A DNA stretch of 64,000 nucleotides from Cherax quadricarinatus. Taxonomy: Eukaryota; Arthropoda; Malacostraca; Decapoda; Parastacidae. Shown here one piece after another: positions 30,770 to 42,446 of this stretch; the stretch's first letter is position 1; each line of letters begins with the position of its first letter. The DNA lies in the NCBI RefSeq assembly GCF_038502225.1, contig NC_091357.1, forward strand, positions 7,976,639 through 8,040,638. The letters run 5' to 3'. Under the pieces are notes generated by a model, which did not search any database, was not told the DNA's origin, and saw nothing but the letters and a program-made list of their open reading frames with translations. The translations under genes were made by a program, and so were the position numbers.

Positions 30770-31319
30770 AATTAAATCCAAAAAGGGGAAGTCTCAGGAC
30801 GTTAGTCCATCTCCATCAGTTCTTCTCGTTGATTGGCAGGTGACCCTCTCTGTCATCCAAGCTGGAAAGATAGACAGGTTACCCACTGCTTAAGAAATCA
30901 CTCTCCATGATAAGTACAATACCTAAAAGATGTGGTGATTATTACAACAGTCAACTTAGAGCAAGACTGAAAGGACTAAGTTTATTATTGGTCAAAAGTG
31001 AAGCTTTCAACCAATAAATCCACTAGAATACAAGGCAGGCATGTACTTACAGTAGTGCTGGGAGCTGTGAGTCTAGTGATTACTGTTTGGATCGGATCCC
31101 CACACGTCACCTTTCGGGGGGGGGGGAAGGAGGAGGGGAAGGGATAGAGGGAGCTGGACTGACCCTACCTTAACAAGCAGCCAGCAGTCAAACTATCACT
31201 TTCGGGGTGGGGGAAAAAGGGTGGGAATAGTGGGAGCTTGACTTACCCTACCTTAACAAGTAGCCGGCAATGAAACTATTGTTACTATATACTCCCTCGC
31301 TACTCCTATCTACTGAACT
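30770..31319. other. No gene; duplicated G-rich segment
   Basis: 31110-31195 and 31200-31285 are tandem copies of a segment holding ACCCTACCTTAACAAG, each beginning with a G run. If 30527-30769 is an exon this would be its intron. Confidence 0.45.
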
Positions 31320-34167
31320 TTTCCCTCACAACCCCCTCCCTCCACCTTCCCTAGGCCGACCCCTACCCCGCCTTCCTTCCACTACAGACTGATACACTCT
31401 TGAAGTCATTCTGTTTTGCTCCATTCTCTCTACATGTCCAAACCACCTCAACAACCCTTCCTCAGCCCTCTGGACAACAGTTTTGGTAATCCCGCACCTC
31501 CTCCTAACTTCCAAACTACGAATTCTCTGCATTATATTCACACCACACATTGCCCTCAGACATGACATCTCCACTGCCTCCAGCCTTCTCCTCGCTGCAA
31601 CATTCATCACCCATGCTTCACACCCATATAAGAGCGTTGGCAAAACTTTACTCTCATACATTCCCCTCTTTGCCTCCAAGGACAAAGTTCTTTGTCTCCA
31701 CAGACTCCTAAGTGCACCACTCACCCTTTTCCCCTCATCAATTCTATGATTCACCTCATCTTTCATAGACCCATCCGCTGACACGTCCACTCCCAAATAT
31801 CTGAATACATTTACCTCCTCCATACCCTCTCCCTCCAATCTGATATCCAATCTTTCATCATCTAATCTTTTTGTTATCCTCATAACCTTACTCTTTCCTG
31901 TATTCACTTTTAATTTTCTTCTTTTGCATACCCTACCAAATTAATCCACCAATCTCTGCAACTTCTCTTCAGAATCTCCAAAGAGCACAGTGTCATCAGC
32001 AAAGAGCAACTGTGACAACTCCCACTTTATGTGTGATTCTTTATCTTTTAACTCCACGCCTCTTGCCAAGACCCTCGCATTTACTTCTCTTACAACCCCA
32101 TCTATAAATATATTAAACAACCACGGTGACATCACACATCCTTGTCTAAGGCCTACTTTTACTGGGAAATAATTTCCCTCTTTCCTACATACTCTAACTT
32201 GAGCCTCACTATCCTCGTAAAAACTCTTCACTGCTTTCAGTAACCTACCTCCTACACCATACACCTGCAACATCTGCCACATTGCCCCCCTATCCACCCT
32301 GTCATACGCCTTTTCCAAATCCATAAATGCCACAAAGACCTCTTTAGCCTTATCTAAATACTGTTCACTTATATGTTTCACTGTAAACACCTGGTCCACA
32401 CACCCCCTACCTTTCCTAAAGCCTCCTTGTTCATCTGCTATCCTATTCTCCATCTTACTCTTAATTCTTTCAATAATAACTCTACCATACACTTTACCAG
32501 GTACACTCAACAAACTTATCCCCCTATAATTTTTGCACTCTCTTTTGTCCCCTTAGCCTTTATACAAAGGAACTATGCATGCTCTCTGCCAATCCCTAGG
32601 TACCTTACCCTCTTCCATACATTTATTAAATAATTGCACCAACCACTCCAAAACTATATTCCCACCTGCTTTTAACATTTCTATCTTTATCCCATCAATC
32701 CCGGCTGCCTTACCCCCTTTCATTTTACCTACTGCCTCACAAACTTTCCCCACACTCACAACTGGCTCTTCCTCACTCCTACAAGATGTTATTCCTCCTT
32801 GCTCTATACACGAAATCACAGCTTCCCTATGTTCATCAACATTTAACAATTCCTCAAAATATTCCCTGCATCTTCCCAATACCTCTAACTCTCCATTTAA
32901 GAACTCTCCTCTCCTATTTTTAACTGGCAAATCCATTTGTTCTCTAGGCTTAACTTGTTAATCTCACTCCAAAACTTTTTCTTATTTTCAACAAAATTTG
33001 CTGATAACATCTCACCCACTCTCTCATTTGCTCTCTTTTTACATTGCTTCACCACTCTCTTAACCTCTCTCTTTTTCTCCATATACTGTTCCCTCCTTGC
33101 ATCACTTCTACTTTGTAAAAACTTCTAATATGCTAACTTTTTCTCCCTTACTACTCTCTTTACATCATTCCACCAATCGCTCCTCTTCCCTCCCGCACCC
33201 ACCTTCCTATAACCACAAACTTTTGCTGAACACTTCAAAATTACATTTTTAAACCTACCCCATACCTCTTCGACCCTATTGCCTATGCTCTCATTAGCCC
33301 ATCTATCCTCCAATAGCTGTTTATATCTTACCCTAACTGCCTCCTCTTTTAGTTTATAAACCTTCACCTCTCTCTTCCCTGATGCTTCTATTCTCCTTGT
33401 ATCCCATCTACCTTTTACTCTCAGTGTAGCTACAACTAGAAAGTGATCTGATATATCTGTGGCCCCTCTATAAACTTGTACATCCTGAAGTCTACTCAAC
33501 AGTCTTTTATCTGCCAATACATAATCCAACAAACTACTGTCATTTCGCCCTACATCATATCTTGTATACTTATTTATCCTCTTTTTCTTAAAATATGTAT
33601 TACCTATAACTAAACCCCTTTCTATACAAAGTTCAATCAAAGGGCTCCCATTATCATTTACACCTGGCACCCCAAACTTACCTACCACACCCTCTCTAAA
33701 AGTTTCTCCTACTTTAGCATTCAGGTCCCCTACCACAATTACTCTCTCACTTGGTTCAAAAGCTCCTATGCATTCACTTAACATCTCCCAAAATCTCTCT
33801 CTCTCCTATACATTCCTCTCTTATCCAGGTGAATACACGCTTATTATGACCCACTTTTCGCATCCAACCTTTACTTTAATCCACATAATTCTTGAATTTA
33901 TACATTCATATTCTCTTTTCTCCTTCCATAACTGATCCTTCAACATTACTGCTACCCCTTCCATTGCTCTAACTCTCTCAGATACTCCAGATTTAATCCC
34001 ATTTATTTCCCCCCACTGAAACTCTCCTACCCCCTTCAGCTTTGTTTCGCTTAGGGCCAGGACATCCAACTTCTTTTCATTCATAACATCAGCAATCATC
34101 TGTTTCTTGTCATCCGCACTACATCCACGCACATTCAAGCATCCCAGTTTTATAAAGTTTTTCTTCA

Positions 34168-34170
<3 letters not shown>
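31320..34170 (-). pseudogene. RTE-clade non-LTR retrotransposon ORF2, decayed
   Basis: Minus-strand blocks in order: endonuclease start LGCLNVRGCSADDKK and LALSETKLKG (34168-33821); VVGDLNAKVGE and SDHFLVVATLR (33784-33125); an EN-RT linker (33082-32897); RT N-terminus with AAGIDGIKIEML and CIVPLYKG (32936-32553); GFRKGRGCVDQ, DLEKAYDRV, GLRQGCVMSPWLF and catalytic FADDTVLFG (32513-31941); C-terminus with FRYLGVDVSADG, LLYGCEAW and WFGHVERM (31907-31326). Each block is in a different frame or broken by stops, so at least five lesions separate them. The motif style is RTE. The left (5') boundary is a (TA)n tract. Confidence 0.85.

Positions 34171-34171
<1 letters not shown>

Positions 34172-34260
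<89 letters not shown>
34172..34260. repeat. (TA)n microsatellite
   Basis: Pure run bordering the RTE 5' end. Confidence 0.97.
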
Positions 34261-34263
<3 letters not shown>

Positions 34264-34879
34264 AAGTACCACCTCTATAGCTGGAATGGGGACCCTCATT
34301 GTCAGAGAAGACAATAAACGTACCTCAGGGAAAACTCAAGGTTCTCCCCAGAGCTGTTTGAATATTTTCTTCTACCACCCCCCATAATTTATATTCTATG
34401 TGAACATTTATTAATAAACAGAATACATTTGCAGAAAAACACATACATGAATACAATGTATTAAAGATCATGAATTTCCTCCAGCTCCTCCGAAGCCGGA
34501 CGCGAGCCAAGTATGCAGCAAGCATTTCCCCTCTGGATGGCCACGCTGATGCTCCCTCTCACTCAAAACTCCCTCCTTCTTTCTCTCTCAACCCAACCTC
34601 TACAGAACACTAAACCCTACTCCCTTCTGTCTCCCTTCCCTTCCTACATGGCTCCCTCTCCCTTCTCATCCTCTTCAATACCCTCTCTTTCTCACTCCCC
34701 TCTTTCCCTCACTCCCTCCCCCCTTTCTCTCCTTCCCCTTCCCTTATCCCACATGTTACGAGACAGTTTAAATCGCTTGCGTAATTTCCCTTATAATCCC
34801 CACTGCCTCCCCTTCCCTCCTCCCACCCCTGCCTTCGTGAGAACACTCTACACAAGGTCACCCCCAGACACATTTCTCG
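34261..34879. other. No gene; pyrimidine-rich stretch
   Basis: 34520-34830 is strongly CT-rich (CCCTCTCCCTTCTC-like). Open frames there are compositional. Confidence 0.5.
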
Positions 34880-35265
34880 ATGTATATACACTGAGAGCTT
34901 AGTTATACATACATCTAGAAGTGTATACACACACAGGTGTTCATCTAATGTTGAATATAAACAGAGGTTTACATCTAGGAGTGTATATACAGAGAGGTGT
35001 ACATCTAAGATTCTATATACACAGAGGTATACATCAAGGAGCGTATATACAGGGAAGTGTACATCTAAGATTGTATATACACAGAGGTATACATCTAAAA
35101 GTGTATATACAGGGAAGTGTACATCTAAGATTGTATATACAAAGAGGTATACATCTAAGAGTGTATATACAGAGAAGTGTACATCTAAGATTGTATATAC
35201 ACAGAGGTATACATCTAGGAGTGTATATACAATAAGAAGTGTACATATAAGAGTGTACATACACA
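34880..35265. repeat. 31/62-bp minisatellite
   Basis: Alternating half-units GTGTATATACAGAGAAGTGTACATCTAAGA and a partner with TACACAGAGGTATACATCTAG-type ends form a 62-bp dimer repeated about five times, with one half-unit spanning roughly 31 bp. Confidence 0.85.
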
Positions 35266-35502
35266 AGGTATGAGGAATACTTCGGGGGATACCTCCACAA
35301 GGCATTCCTCAAGGTATCCTTCACAGAGGTATATCTCGGGGTATCCCCACGTGGGGAGTTACCCGAAGGAATACATAACAGGTATCCCTGGGTGTTCCCC
35401 ACTTGGGAGATGTACTGATCACGTAAACACACATGAGAGAGAATTGTAAATCAATATTTACCAGAAAGTAAATTAACATGTTTAATTTACAGGAAAAACG
35501 CG
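35266..35502. other. No gene seen
   Basis: 35275-35415 contains several near-palindromic words around GGTATCC and CCCCACGTGGGG; no family recognised. Confidence 0.4.
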
Positions 35503-35530
35503 GACACACACACACACACACACACACACA
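35503..35530. repeat. (CA)n microsatellite
   Basis: Short pure run. Confidence 0.95.
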
Positions 35531-35540
35531 TTAAGCAGAG

Positions 35541-35668
35541 GTATGATAAAGCTCACGGTTCAGGGAGAGTGACCTAGTAGCGACCAGTGAAGAGGCGGGT
35601 CCAGGAGCTAGGACTCGACCCCTGCAACCTCAACTAGGTGAGTACAACTAGGTGAGTATAACTAGGTG

Positions 35669-35670
<2 letters not shown>
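35541..35670 (+). mobile_element. SINE-like repeat (GTGAAGAGGCGGG type)
   Basis: GATAAAGCTCACGGTTCAGG, GCGACCAGTGAAGAGGCGGG, GGACTCGACCCCTGCAACC, then three ACTAGGTGAGTA steps. A sibling lies at 36341-36430. GGACTCGACCC resembles a pol III B box, which suggests a tRNA-like head, but the A box was not established. Confidence 0.55.

Positions 35671-35730
<60 letters not shown>
35671..35730. repeat. (CA)n microsatellite
   Basis: Pure run directly after the SINE-like repeat, probably its tail. Confidence 0.95.
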
Positions 35731-35735
<5 letters not shown>

Positions 35736-35998
35736 TTTAAATCACACTCTGATTAAATTTGTATCAGCATCACCACAATTTTTGGACAATTAAATTTGAA
35801 AATTGAGTTGGTAATGGAGCAGCGCCGTAATTACCAGCTTCCATATTAACTCACCAGCAAAATCACAAATATATTAATTGACCCAAAAAAATTAACAGTA
35901 CAGTAGAGGATTAATTAAATCTCAATCAATACAGTAAGGAAGTTGATGTATTTTTTTGTAATACAATGATGATACAACACATAAGGATCAATTAAAGT

Positions 35999-36046
35999 CT
36001 TGTAGGAATATTCTAATGTCTGAGACAATCAGAATATTCCTACAAG
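35999..36046. other. 16-bp perfect hairpin
   Basis: CTTGTAGGAATATTCT (35999-36014) and AGAATATTCCTACAAG (36031-36046) are exact inverted repeats around a 16-base loop. Confidence 0.85.
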
Positions 36047-36053
36047 ATTATTC

Positions 36054-36100
36054 TTTAGATTTTGATAGACAAGTCATACATATGTCTATGAAAATCTAAA
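36054..36100. other. Second adjacent hairpin
   Basis: TTTAGATTTT-G-ATAGACA pairs with TGTCTAT-G-AAAATCTAAA: 17 pairs with one G:G mismatch and an 11-base loop. It starts eight bases after the first hairpin. Confidence 0.8.
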
Positions 36101-36449
36101 ATATATTTGAAATTTGAGGTGCTTAGATTGAAAGAATACAGCGTGGATGTGGCAGTCAATTAAGCCTATTGTTGAGTTCTGTTTCTTCTAACACACCCAC
36201 ACCAAACAGGCCAAGTATCTATTGACAAGTGTCCTTAACAACTGGTAAATACACACACACTATCAAAAACAGAGCAAATGTCTATCGACAAATGCCTTTG
36301 ACAACTAGTGACTACTACTATTACTACACACACACACAAGAGGTACGATAAAGCTCTTAGAGCAGGGAGAGGACCTTGTAACGACCAGCGAAGAGGCGGG
36401 GCCAGAAGCTGTGACTCAACCCCTATAACCACACACACACACAAAGGTT
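36101..36449. other. Duplicated spacer and a SINE-like copy
   Basis: 36215-36250 (TATTGACAAGTGTCCTTAAC) and 36280-36310 (TATCGACAAATGCCTTTGAC) are diverged tandem copies. 36341-36430 matches the SINE-like repeat at 35541 (GATAAAGCTCTTAGAGCAGG, GCGAAGAGGCGGGGCCAGAA). No gene. Confidence 0.5.
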
Positions 36450-38246
36450 GTGCGAGTGTTCCAAGACACAGGAAGTCTGTTATGTGTTCCAAGACACAGG
36501 AAGGCTGTTGTGTGTTCCAAGACACAGGAAGGCTGTTATGTGTTCCAAGACACAGGAAGGCTGTTGTGTGTTCCAAGACACAGGAAGGCTGTTGTGTGTT
36601 CCAAGACACAGGAAGGCTGTTGTGTGTTCCAAGACACAGGAAGGCTGTTGTGTGTTCCAAGACACAGGAAGGCTGTTGTGTGTTCCAAGACACAGGAAGG
36701 CTGTTGTGTGTTCCAAGACACAGGAAGGCTGTTGTGTGTTCCAAGACACAGGAAGGCTGTTGTGTGTTCCAAGACACAGGAAGGCTGTTGTGTGTTCCAA
36801 GACACAGGAAGGCTGTTGTGTGTTCCAAGACACAGGAAGGCTGTTGTGTTCCAAGACACAGGAAGCCTGTTGTGTGTTCCAAGACACAGGAAGGCTGTTG
36901 TTTTCCAAGACACAGGAAGCCTGTTATGTGTTCCAAGACACAGGAAGGCTGTTGTGTGTTCCAAGACACAGGAAGGCTGTTGTGTGTTCCAAGACACAGG
37001 AAGGCTGTTGTGTGTTCCAAGACACAGGAAGGCTGTTGTGTGTTCCAAGACACAGGAAGGCTGTTGTGTGTTCCAAGACACAGGAAGGCTGTTGTGTGTT
37101 CCAAGACACAGGAAGGCTGTTGTGTGTTCCAAGACACAGGAAGGCTGTTGTGTGTTCCAAGACACAGGAAGGCTGTTGTGTGTTCCAAGACACAGGAAGG
37201 CTGTTGTGTGTTCCAAGACACAGGAAGGCTGTTGTGTTCCAAGACACAGGAAGCCTGTTGTGTGTTCCAAGACACAGGAAGGCTGTTGTTTTCCAAGACA
37301 CAGGAAGCCTGTTGTGTGTTCCAAGACACAGGAAGCCTGTTGTGTGTTCCAAGACACAGGAAGGCTGTTGTGTTCCAAGACACAGGAAGGCTGTTGTGTT
37401 CCAAGACACAGGAAGGCTGTTGTGTGTTCCAAGACACAGGAAGGCTGTTGTGTGTTCCAAGACACAGGAAGGCTGTTGTGTGTTCCAAGACACAGGAAGG
37501 CTGTTGTGTGTTCCAAGACACAGGAAGGCTGTTGTGTGTTCCAAGACATATTAAGGCTGTTGTGTGTTCCAAGACACAGGAAGGCTGTTGTGTACCAAGA
37601 CACAAGAAGGCTGTTGTGTGTTCCAAGACACAGGAAGGCTGTTGAGTGTTCCAAGACACAGGAAGGCTGTTGTGTGTTCCAAGACACAGGAAGGCTGTGT
37701 GTTCCAAGACACAGGAAAGCTGTTGTGTTCCAAGACACAGGAAGGCTGTTGTGTTCCAAGACACAGGAAGGCTGTTGTGTTCCAAGACACAGGAAGGCTG
37801 TTGTGAGTTCCAAGACACAGGAAGGCTGTTGTGTGTTCCAAGACACAGGAAGGCTGTTGTGTTCCAAGACACAGGAAGGCTGTTGTGTGTTCCAAGACAC
37901 AGGAAGGCTGTTGTGTGTTCCAAGACACAGGAAGGCTGTTGTGTGTTCCAAGACACAGGAAGGCTGTTGTGTGTTCCAAGACACAGGAAGGCTGTTGTGT
38001 GTTCCAAGACACAGGAAGGCTGTTGTGTGTTCCAAGACACAGGAAGGCTGTTGTGTGTTCCAAGACACAGGAAGGCTGTTGTGTGTTCCAAGACACAGGA
38101 AGGCTGTTGTGTGTTCCAAGACACAGGAAGGCTGTTGTGTGTTCCAAGACACAGGAAGGCTGTTGTGTGTTCCAAGACACAGGAAGGCTGTTGTGTGTTC
38201 CAAGACACAGGAAGGCTGTTGTGTGTTCCAAGACACAGGAAGGCTG
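36450..38246. repeat. 28/26-bp minisatellite, block 1
   Basis: About 64 copies of TTCCAAGACACAGGAAGGCT plus GTTGTGTG (28 bp) with 26-bp forms lacking one GT. Neither strand has a stop codon in any of its three frames, so six overlapping long open frames appear (KTQEGCCVFQDTGRLLCVPR-like on plus, LEHTTAFLCLGTHNSLPVSW-like on minus). None is a gene. Confidence 0.97.
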
Positions 38247-38500
38247 TTTACCTGGAGTTTACCTGGAGAGAGTTCCGGGGGTCAACGCCCCCGCGGCCCG
38301 GTCTGAGACCAGGCCTCCTGGTGGATCAGAGCCTGATCAACCAGGCTGTTGCTGCTGGCTGCACGCAAACCAACATACGAGCCACAGCCCGGCTGATCCG
38401 GAACTGACTTTAGGTGCTTGTCCAGTGCCAGCTTGAAGACTGCCAGGGGTCTGTTGGTAATCCCCCTTATGTGTGCTGGGAGGCAGTTGAACAGTTGTTT
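38247..38500 (-). pseudogene. Non-LTR retrotransposon tail inserted in the minisatellite
   Basis: The minus strand encodes LFNCLPAHIRGITNRPLAVF, LDKHLKSVPDQPGCGSYVG and LVDQALIHQEAWSQTGPRGR, the C-terminus of a CR1/Rex-like ORF2, followed by its 3' UTR (GGGGGCGTTGACCCCCGGAA on the minus strand). Same family as 61775-62270 and 56886-57150. Confidence 0.8.
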
Positions 38501-40969
38501 GTTCCAAGACACAGGAAGGCTGTTGTGTGTTCCAAGACACAGGAAGGCTGTTGTGCTCCAAGACACAGGAAGGCTGTTGTGTTCCAAGACACAGGAAGGC
38601 TGTTGTGTTCCAAGACACAGGAAGGCTGTTGTGTTCCAAGACACAGGAAGGCTGTTGTGTGTTCCAAGACACAGGAAGGCTGTTGTGCTCCAAGACACAG
38701 GAAGGCTGTTGTGTTCCAAGACACAGGAAAGCTATTGTGTTCCAAGACACAGGAAGGCTGTTGTGTTCCAAGACACAGGAAGGCTGTTGTGTTCCAAGAC
38801 ACAGGAAGGCTGTTGTGTTCCAAGACACAGGAAGGCTGTTGTGTTCCAAGACACAGGAAGGCTGTTGTGTTCCAAGACACAGGAAGGCTGTTGTGTTCCA
38901 AGACACAGGAAGGCTGTTGTGTGTTCCAAGACACAGGAAGGCTGTTGTGCTCCAAGACACAGGAAGGCTGTTGTGTTCCAAGACACAGGAAAGCTATTGT
39001 GTTCCAGGACACAGGAAGGCTGTTGTGTTCCAAGACACAGGAAGGCTGTTGTGTTCCAAGACACAGGAAGGCTGTTGTGTTCCAAGACACAGGAAGGCTG
39101 TTGTGTTCCAAGACACAGGAAAGCTGTTATGTGTTCCAAGACACAGGAAGGCTGTTGTGTTCCAAGACACAGGAAGGCTGTTGTGCTCCAAGACACAGGA
39201 AGGCTGTTGTGTGTTCCAAGACACAGGAAGGCTGTTGTGTGTTCCAAGAGACAGGAAGGCTGTTGTGTTCCAAGACACAGGAAGGCTGTTGTGTTCCAAG
39301 ACACAGGAAGGCTGTTGTGTGTTCCAAGACACAGGAAAGCTATTGTGTGTTCCAAGACACAGGAAAGCTATTGTGTTCCAAGACACAGGAAGGCTGTTGT
39401 GTTCCAAGACACAGGAAGGCTGTTGTGTTCCAAGACACAGGAAGGCTGTTGTGTGTTCCAAGACACAGGAAAGCTATTGTGTGTTCCAAGACACAGGAAA
39501 GCTATTGTGTTCCAAGACACAGGAAGGCTGTTGTGTGTTCCAAGACACAGGAAGGCTGTTGTGTGTTCCAAGACACAGGAAGGCTGTTGTGTGTTCCAAG
39601 ACACAGGAAGGCTGTTGTGTTCCAAGACACAGGAAGGCTGTTGTGTTCCAAGACACAGGAAGGCTGTTGTGTGTTTGAAGACACAGGAAGGCTGTTGTGT
39701 GTTTGAAGACACAGGAAGGCTGTTGTGTTCCAAGACACAGGAAGGCTGTTGTGTGTTCCAAGACACAGGAAGGCTGTTGTGTTCCAAGACACAGGAAGGC
39801 TGTTGTGTGTTTGAAGACACAAGAAAGCTGTTGTGTTCCAAGACACAGGAAGGCTGTTGTGTGTTTGAAGACACAGGAAGGCTGTTGTGTTCCAAGACAC
39901 AGGAAGGCTGTTGTGTTCCAAGACACAGGAAGGCTGTTGTGTGTTCCAAGACACAGGAAGGCTGTTGTGTTCCAAGACACAGGAAGGCTGTTGTGTTCCA
40001 AGACACAGGAAGGCTGTTGTGTTCCAAGACACAGGAAGGCTGTTGTGTGTTTGAAGACACAGGAAGGCTGTTGTGTGTTCCAAGACACAGGAAGGCTGTT
40101 GTGTGTTCCAAGACACAGGAAGGCTGTTGTGTGTTCCAAGACACAGGAAGGCTGTTGTGTGTTCCAAGACACAGGAAGGCTGTTGTGTGTTCCAAGACAC
40201 AGGAAGGCTGTTGTGTGTTCCAAGACACAGGAAGGCTGTTGTTTTCCAAGACACAGGAAGGCTGTTGTGTGTTCCAAGACACAGGAAGGCTGTTGTGTGT
40301 TCCAAGACACAGGAAGGCTGTTGTTTTCCAAGACACAGGAAGGCTGTTGTGTTCCAAGATACAGGAAGGCTGTTGTGTTCCAAGACACAGGAAGGCTGTT
40401 GTGTTCCAAGACACAGGAAGGCTGTTGTGTTCCAAGACACAGGAAGGCTGTTGTGTGTTCCAAGACACAGGAAGGCTGTTGTGTTCCAAGACACAGGAAG
40501 GCTGTTGTGTTCCAAGACACAGGAAGGCTGTTGTGTTCCAAGACACAGGAAGGCTGTTGTGTGTTTGAAGACACAGGAAGGCTGTTGTGTGTTCCAAGAC
40601 ACAGGAAGGCTGTTGTTTTCCAAGACACAGGAAGGCTGTTGTGTGTTCCAAGACACAGGAAGGCTGTTGTGTGTTCCAAGACACAGGAAGGCTGTTGTGT
40701 GTTCCAAGACACAGGAAGGCTGTTGTGTGTTCCAAGACACAGGAAGGCTGTTGTGTGTTCCAAGACACAGGAAGGCTGTTGTGTGTTCCAAGACACAGGA
40801 AGGTTGTTGTGTTCCAAGACACAGGAAGGCTGTTTTGTGTTCCAAGACACAGGAAGGCTGTTGTGTGTTCCAAGACACAGGAAGGCTGTTGAGTGTTCCA
40901 AGACACAGGAAGGCTGTTGTGTTCCAAGACACAGGAAGGCTGTTGTGTTCCAAGACACAGGAAGGCTGG
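38501..40969. repeat. 28/26-bp minisatellite, block 2
   Basis: Continues block 1, now mostly 26-bp units, with variants GCTCCAAG, GTTTGAAGAC and GAAAGCTATT that recur in groups. Again open in all six frames. Confidence 0.97.
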
Positions 40970-41007
40970 AAATATAAACACAAAAGCAGTATAATGTGAT
41001 CCTTTAT

Positions 41008-41046
41008 TGACAACGTTTCACCCACACAGTGGGCTTTTTCAAGTCA
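41008..41046 (-). ncRNA. Hammerhead-like module, family A (in PLE fragment)
   Basis: Core TTGAAAA (antisense of 41036-41042), helix II GCCCAC-TGT-GTGGGT, GAAACGTT, helix I TGAC/GTCA. Same as 20135-20173 with one loop change. Confidence 0.65.
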
Positions 41047-41214
41047 CACACGGATCTACCTGGGGTTGGAAGGTACGAGAGTATTTATAGTCAGAATGTT
41101 GAGGTCAGGTGAAGAATGCTGCATCTGATGATCCACCGGGTGGGGTTATAGAGTCTTGGGTAGCTTGGCAGGGGTATTGGACAAGTTGTAGACCTTCTGC
41201 AGTGTTCTATGTTC

Positions 41215-41462
41215 TTATGTGGGATAGCGATGAAGAAGTTTCTTGGCGAGTGGTTCAGCTATGTTATAGAAGCCATTGTTCTGGTTGAAATTGTTGGTTA
41301 TAGAGATAAGCGATGATTCCAGGATTCTTCTGTATTGAGTGTTGTCTTCTGTGGCTATAAGTCTTGAGTTTCTGTAGTTAATTAAATGGTTGTGTGAATT
41401 GCGATGCTGTACACAGGCATTCCTTGTATCGTCAGTCCTGCTTGCATATTGGTGTTCTGAAA
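41215..41462 (-). pseudogene. PLE GIY-YIG endonuclease C-terminal fragment
   Basis: Encodes SEHQYASRTDDTRNACVQHR through the end KKLLHRYPT, nearly identical to PLE-A at 19710-19961. The GIY-YIG catalytic start is missing, so it cannot act. Confidence 0.85.
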
Positions 41463-41480
41463 CGCATTTCAGAACACCAG

Positions 41481-41950
41481 CAACAGGAAGGCTGTTGTGT
41501 GTTTGAAGACACAGGAAGGCTGTTGTGTGTTCCAAGACACAGGAAGGCTGTTGTTTTCCAAGACACAGGAAGGCTGTTGTGTGTTCCAAGACACAGGAAG
41601 GCTGTTGTGTGTTCCAAGACACAGGAAGGCTGTTGTGTGTTCCAAGACACAGGAAGGCTGTTGTGTGTTCCAAGACACAATAAGGCTGTGTGTTCCAAGA
41701 CACAGGAAGGCTGTTGTGTGTTCTAAGACACAGGAAGGCTGTTGTGTATTCCAAGACACAGGAGGGCTGTTGTGTGTTCCAAGACACAGAAGGCTGTTGT
41801 GTGTTCCAAGACACAGGAAGGCTGTTGTGTGTTTGAAGACACAGGAAGGCTGTTGTGTTCCAAGACACAGGAAGGCTGTTGTGTGTTTGAAGACACAGGA
41901 AGGCTGTTGTGTTCCAAGACTGTTGTGTGTTCCAAGACACAGGAAGACTG
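41481..41950. repeat. 28/26-bp minisatellite, block 3
   Basis: Tail of the large array beyond the PLE fragment, with more variants (GGAGGGCTG, AGACTG). Confidence 0.95.
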
Positions 41951-42022
41951 AACATTAAAATGGTATAAAATACCGACAGGTTGTTAGGTAAGACACATAT
42001 GCAACAGTTAGGTATCTTTATT

Positions 42023-42061
42023 TCGAAACGTTTCGCCTACACAGTAGGCTTCTTCAGTCGA
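42023..42061 (-). ncRNA. Hammerhead-like module, family D, left arm
   Basis: Minus strand: helix I TCGA/TCGA, core CTGAAGA, extra A, helix II GCCTAC-TGT-GTAGGC, GAAACGTT. Confidence 0.7.
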
Positions 42062-42287
42062 GTACAGAAAAGTTGCTAGAAGCATAAGAGACTTGAAGAC
42101 GATGTAATCAGTCCATCACCCTTAAAGTTTTGAGGTGTTCAGTCCCTCAGTCCCTTCAGGTCTGATACAGACCTGAAATCAACTTCGACCACCTCTACTA
42201 GTGAGAACGGCTGGATTTGAGAGGGACCTGACCTCCAACATCTGCGTTCTTACCTCTACTAGTGACCTACGTCTCACCTCCTGGCGC

Positions 42288-42296
42288 TATATAAGG
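42288..42296 (+). promoter_or_regulatory. TATA-like box of family D element
   Basis: TATATAAGG in the middle of the element, 155 bases before the plus-strand ribozyme core. Role inferred from recurrence in families A, B and E. Confidence 0.35.
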
Positions 42297-42446
42297 CTTC
42301 ATCCTGTCACTTCAACTCCATATTGTTTCAGACTATGGAACAATGCTCTTCTCCCGACTGAGGGACTGACCACCTCAAAACTTTAAGGGTGATGGACTGA
42401 TTACATCGTCTTCATCTCTCTTATGCTTCAATGAAGTTTTCTGTAC

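Larger units (their letters stand above)
40970..41480 (-). mobile_element. PLE-A-type fragment inserted in the minisatellite
   Basis: Minus strand: endonuclease C-terminal part, TATA-like box, ribozyme module and 3' end, closely matching PLE-A. It lacks the RT. The inner end folds back (GGTGTTCTGAAA-CGCA-TTTCAGAACACC, 41452-41479), the stub of an inverted 5' copy. ACAGGAAGGCTG flanks both sides, but since that word is part of the array it cannot prove a target duplication. Confidence 0.85.

Noticed and set aside
36235..41025. Many long open frames on both strands over the 28/26-bp array, some reaching into flanking DNA
   Set aside because: The unit is stop-free in six frames; flanking residues come from retrotransposon tails or random sequence.
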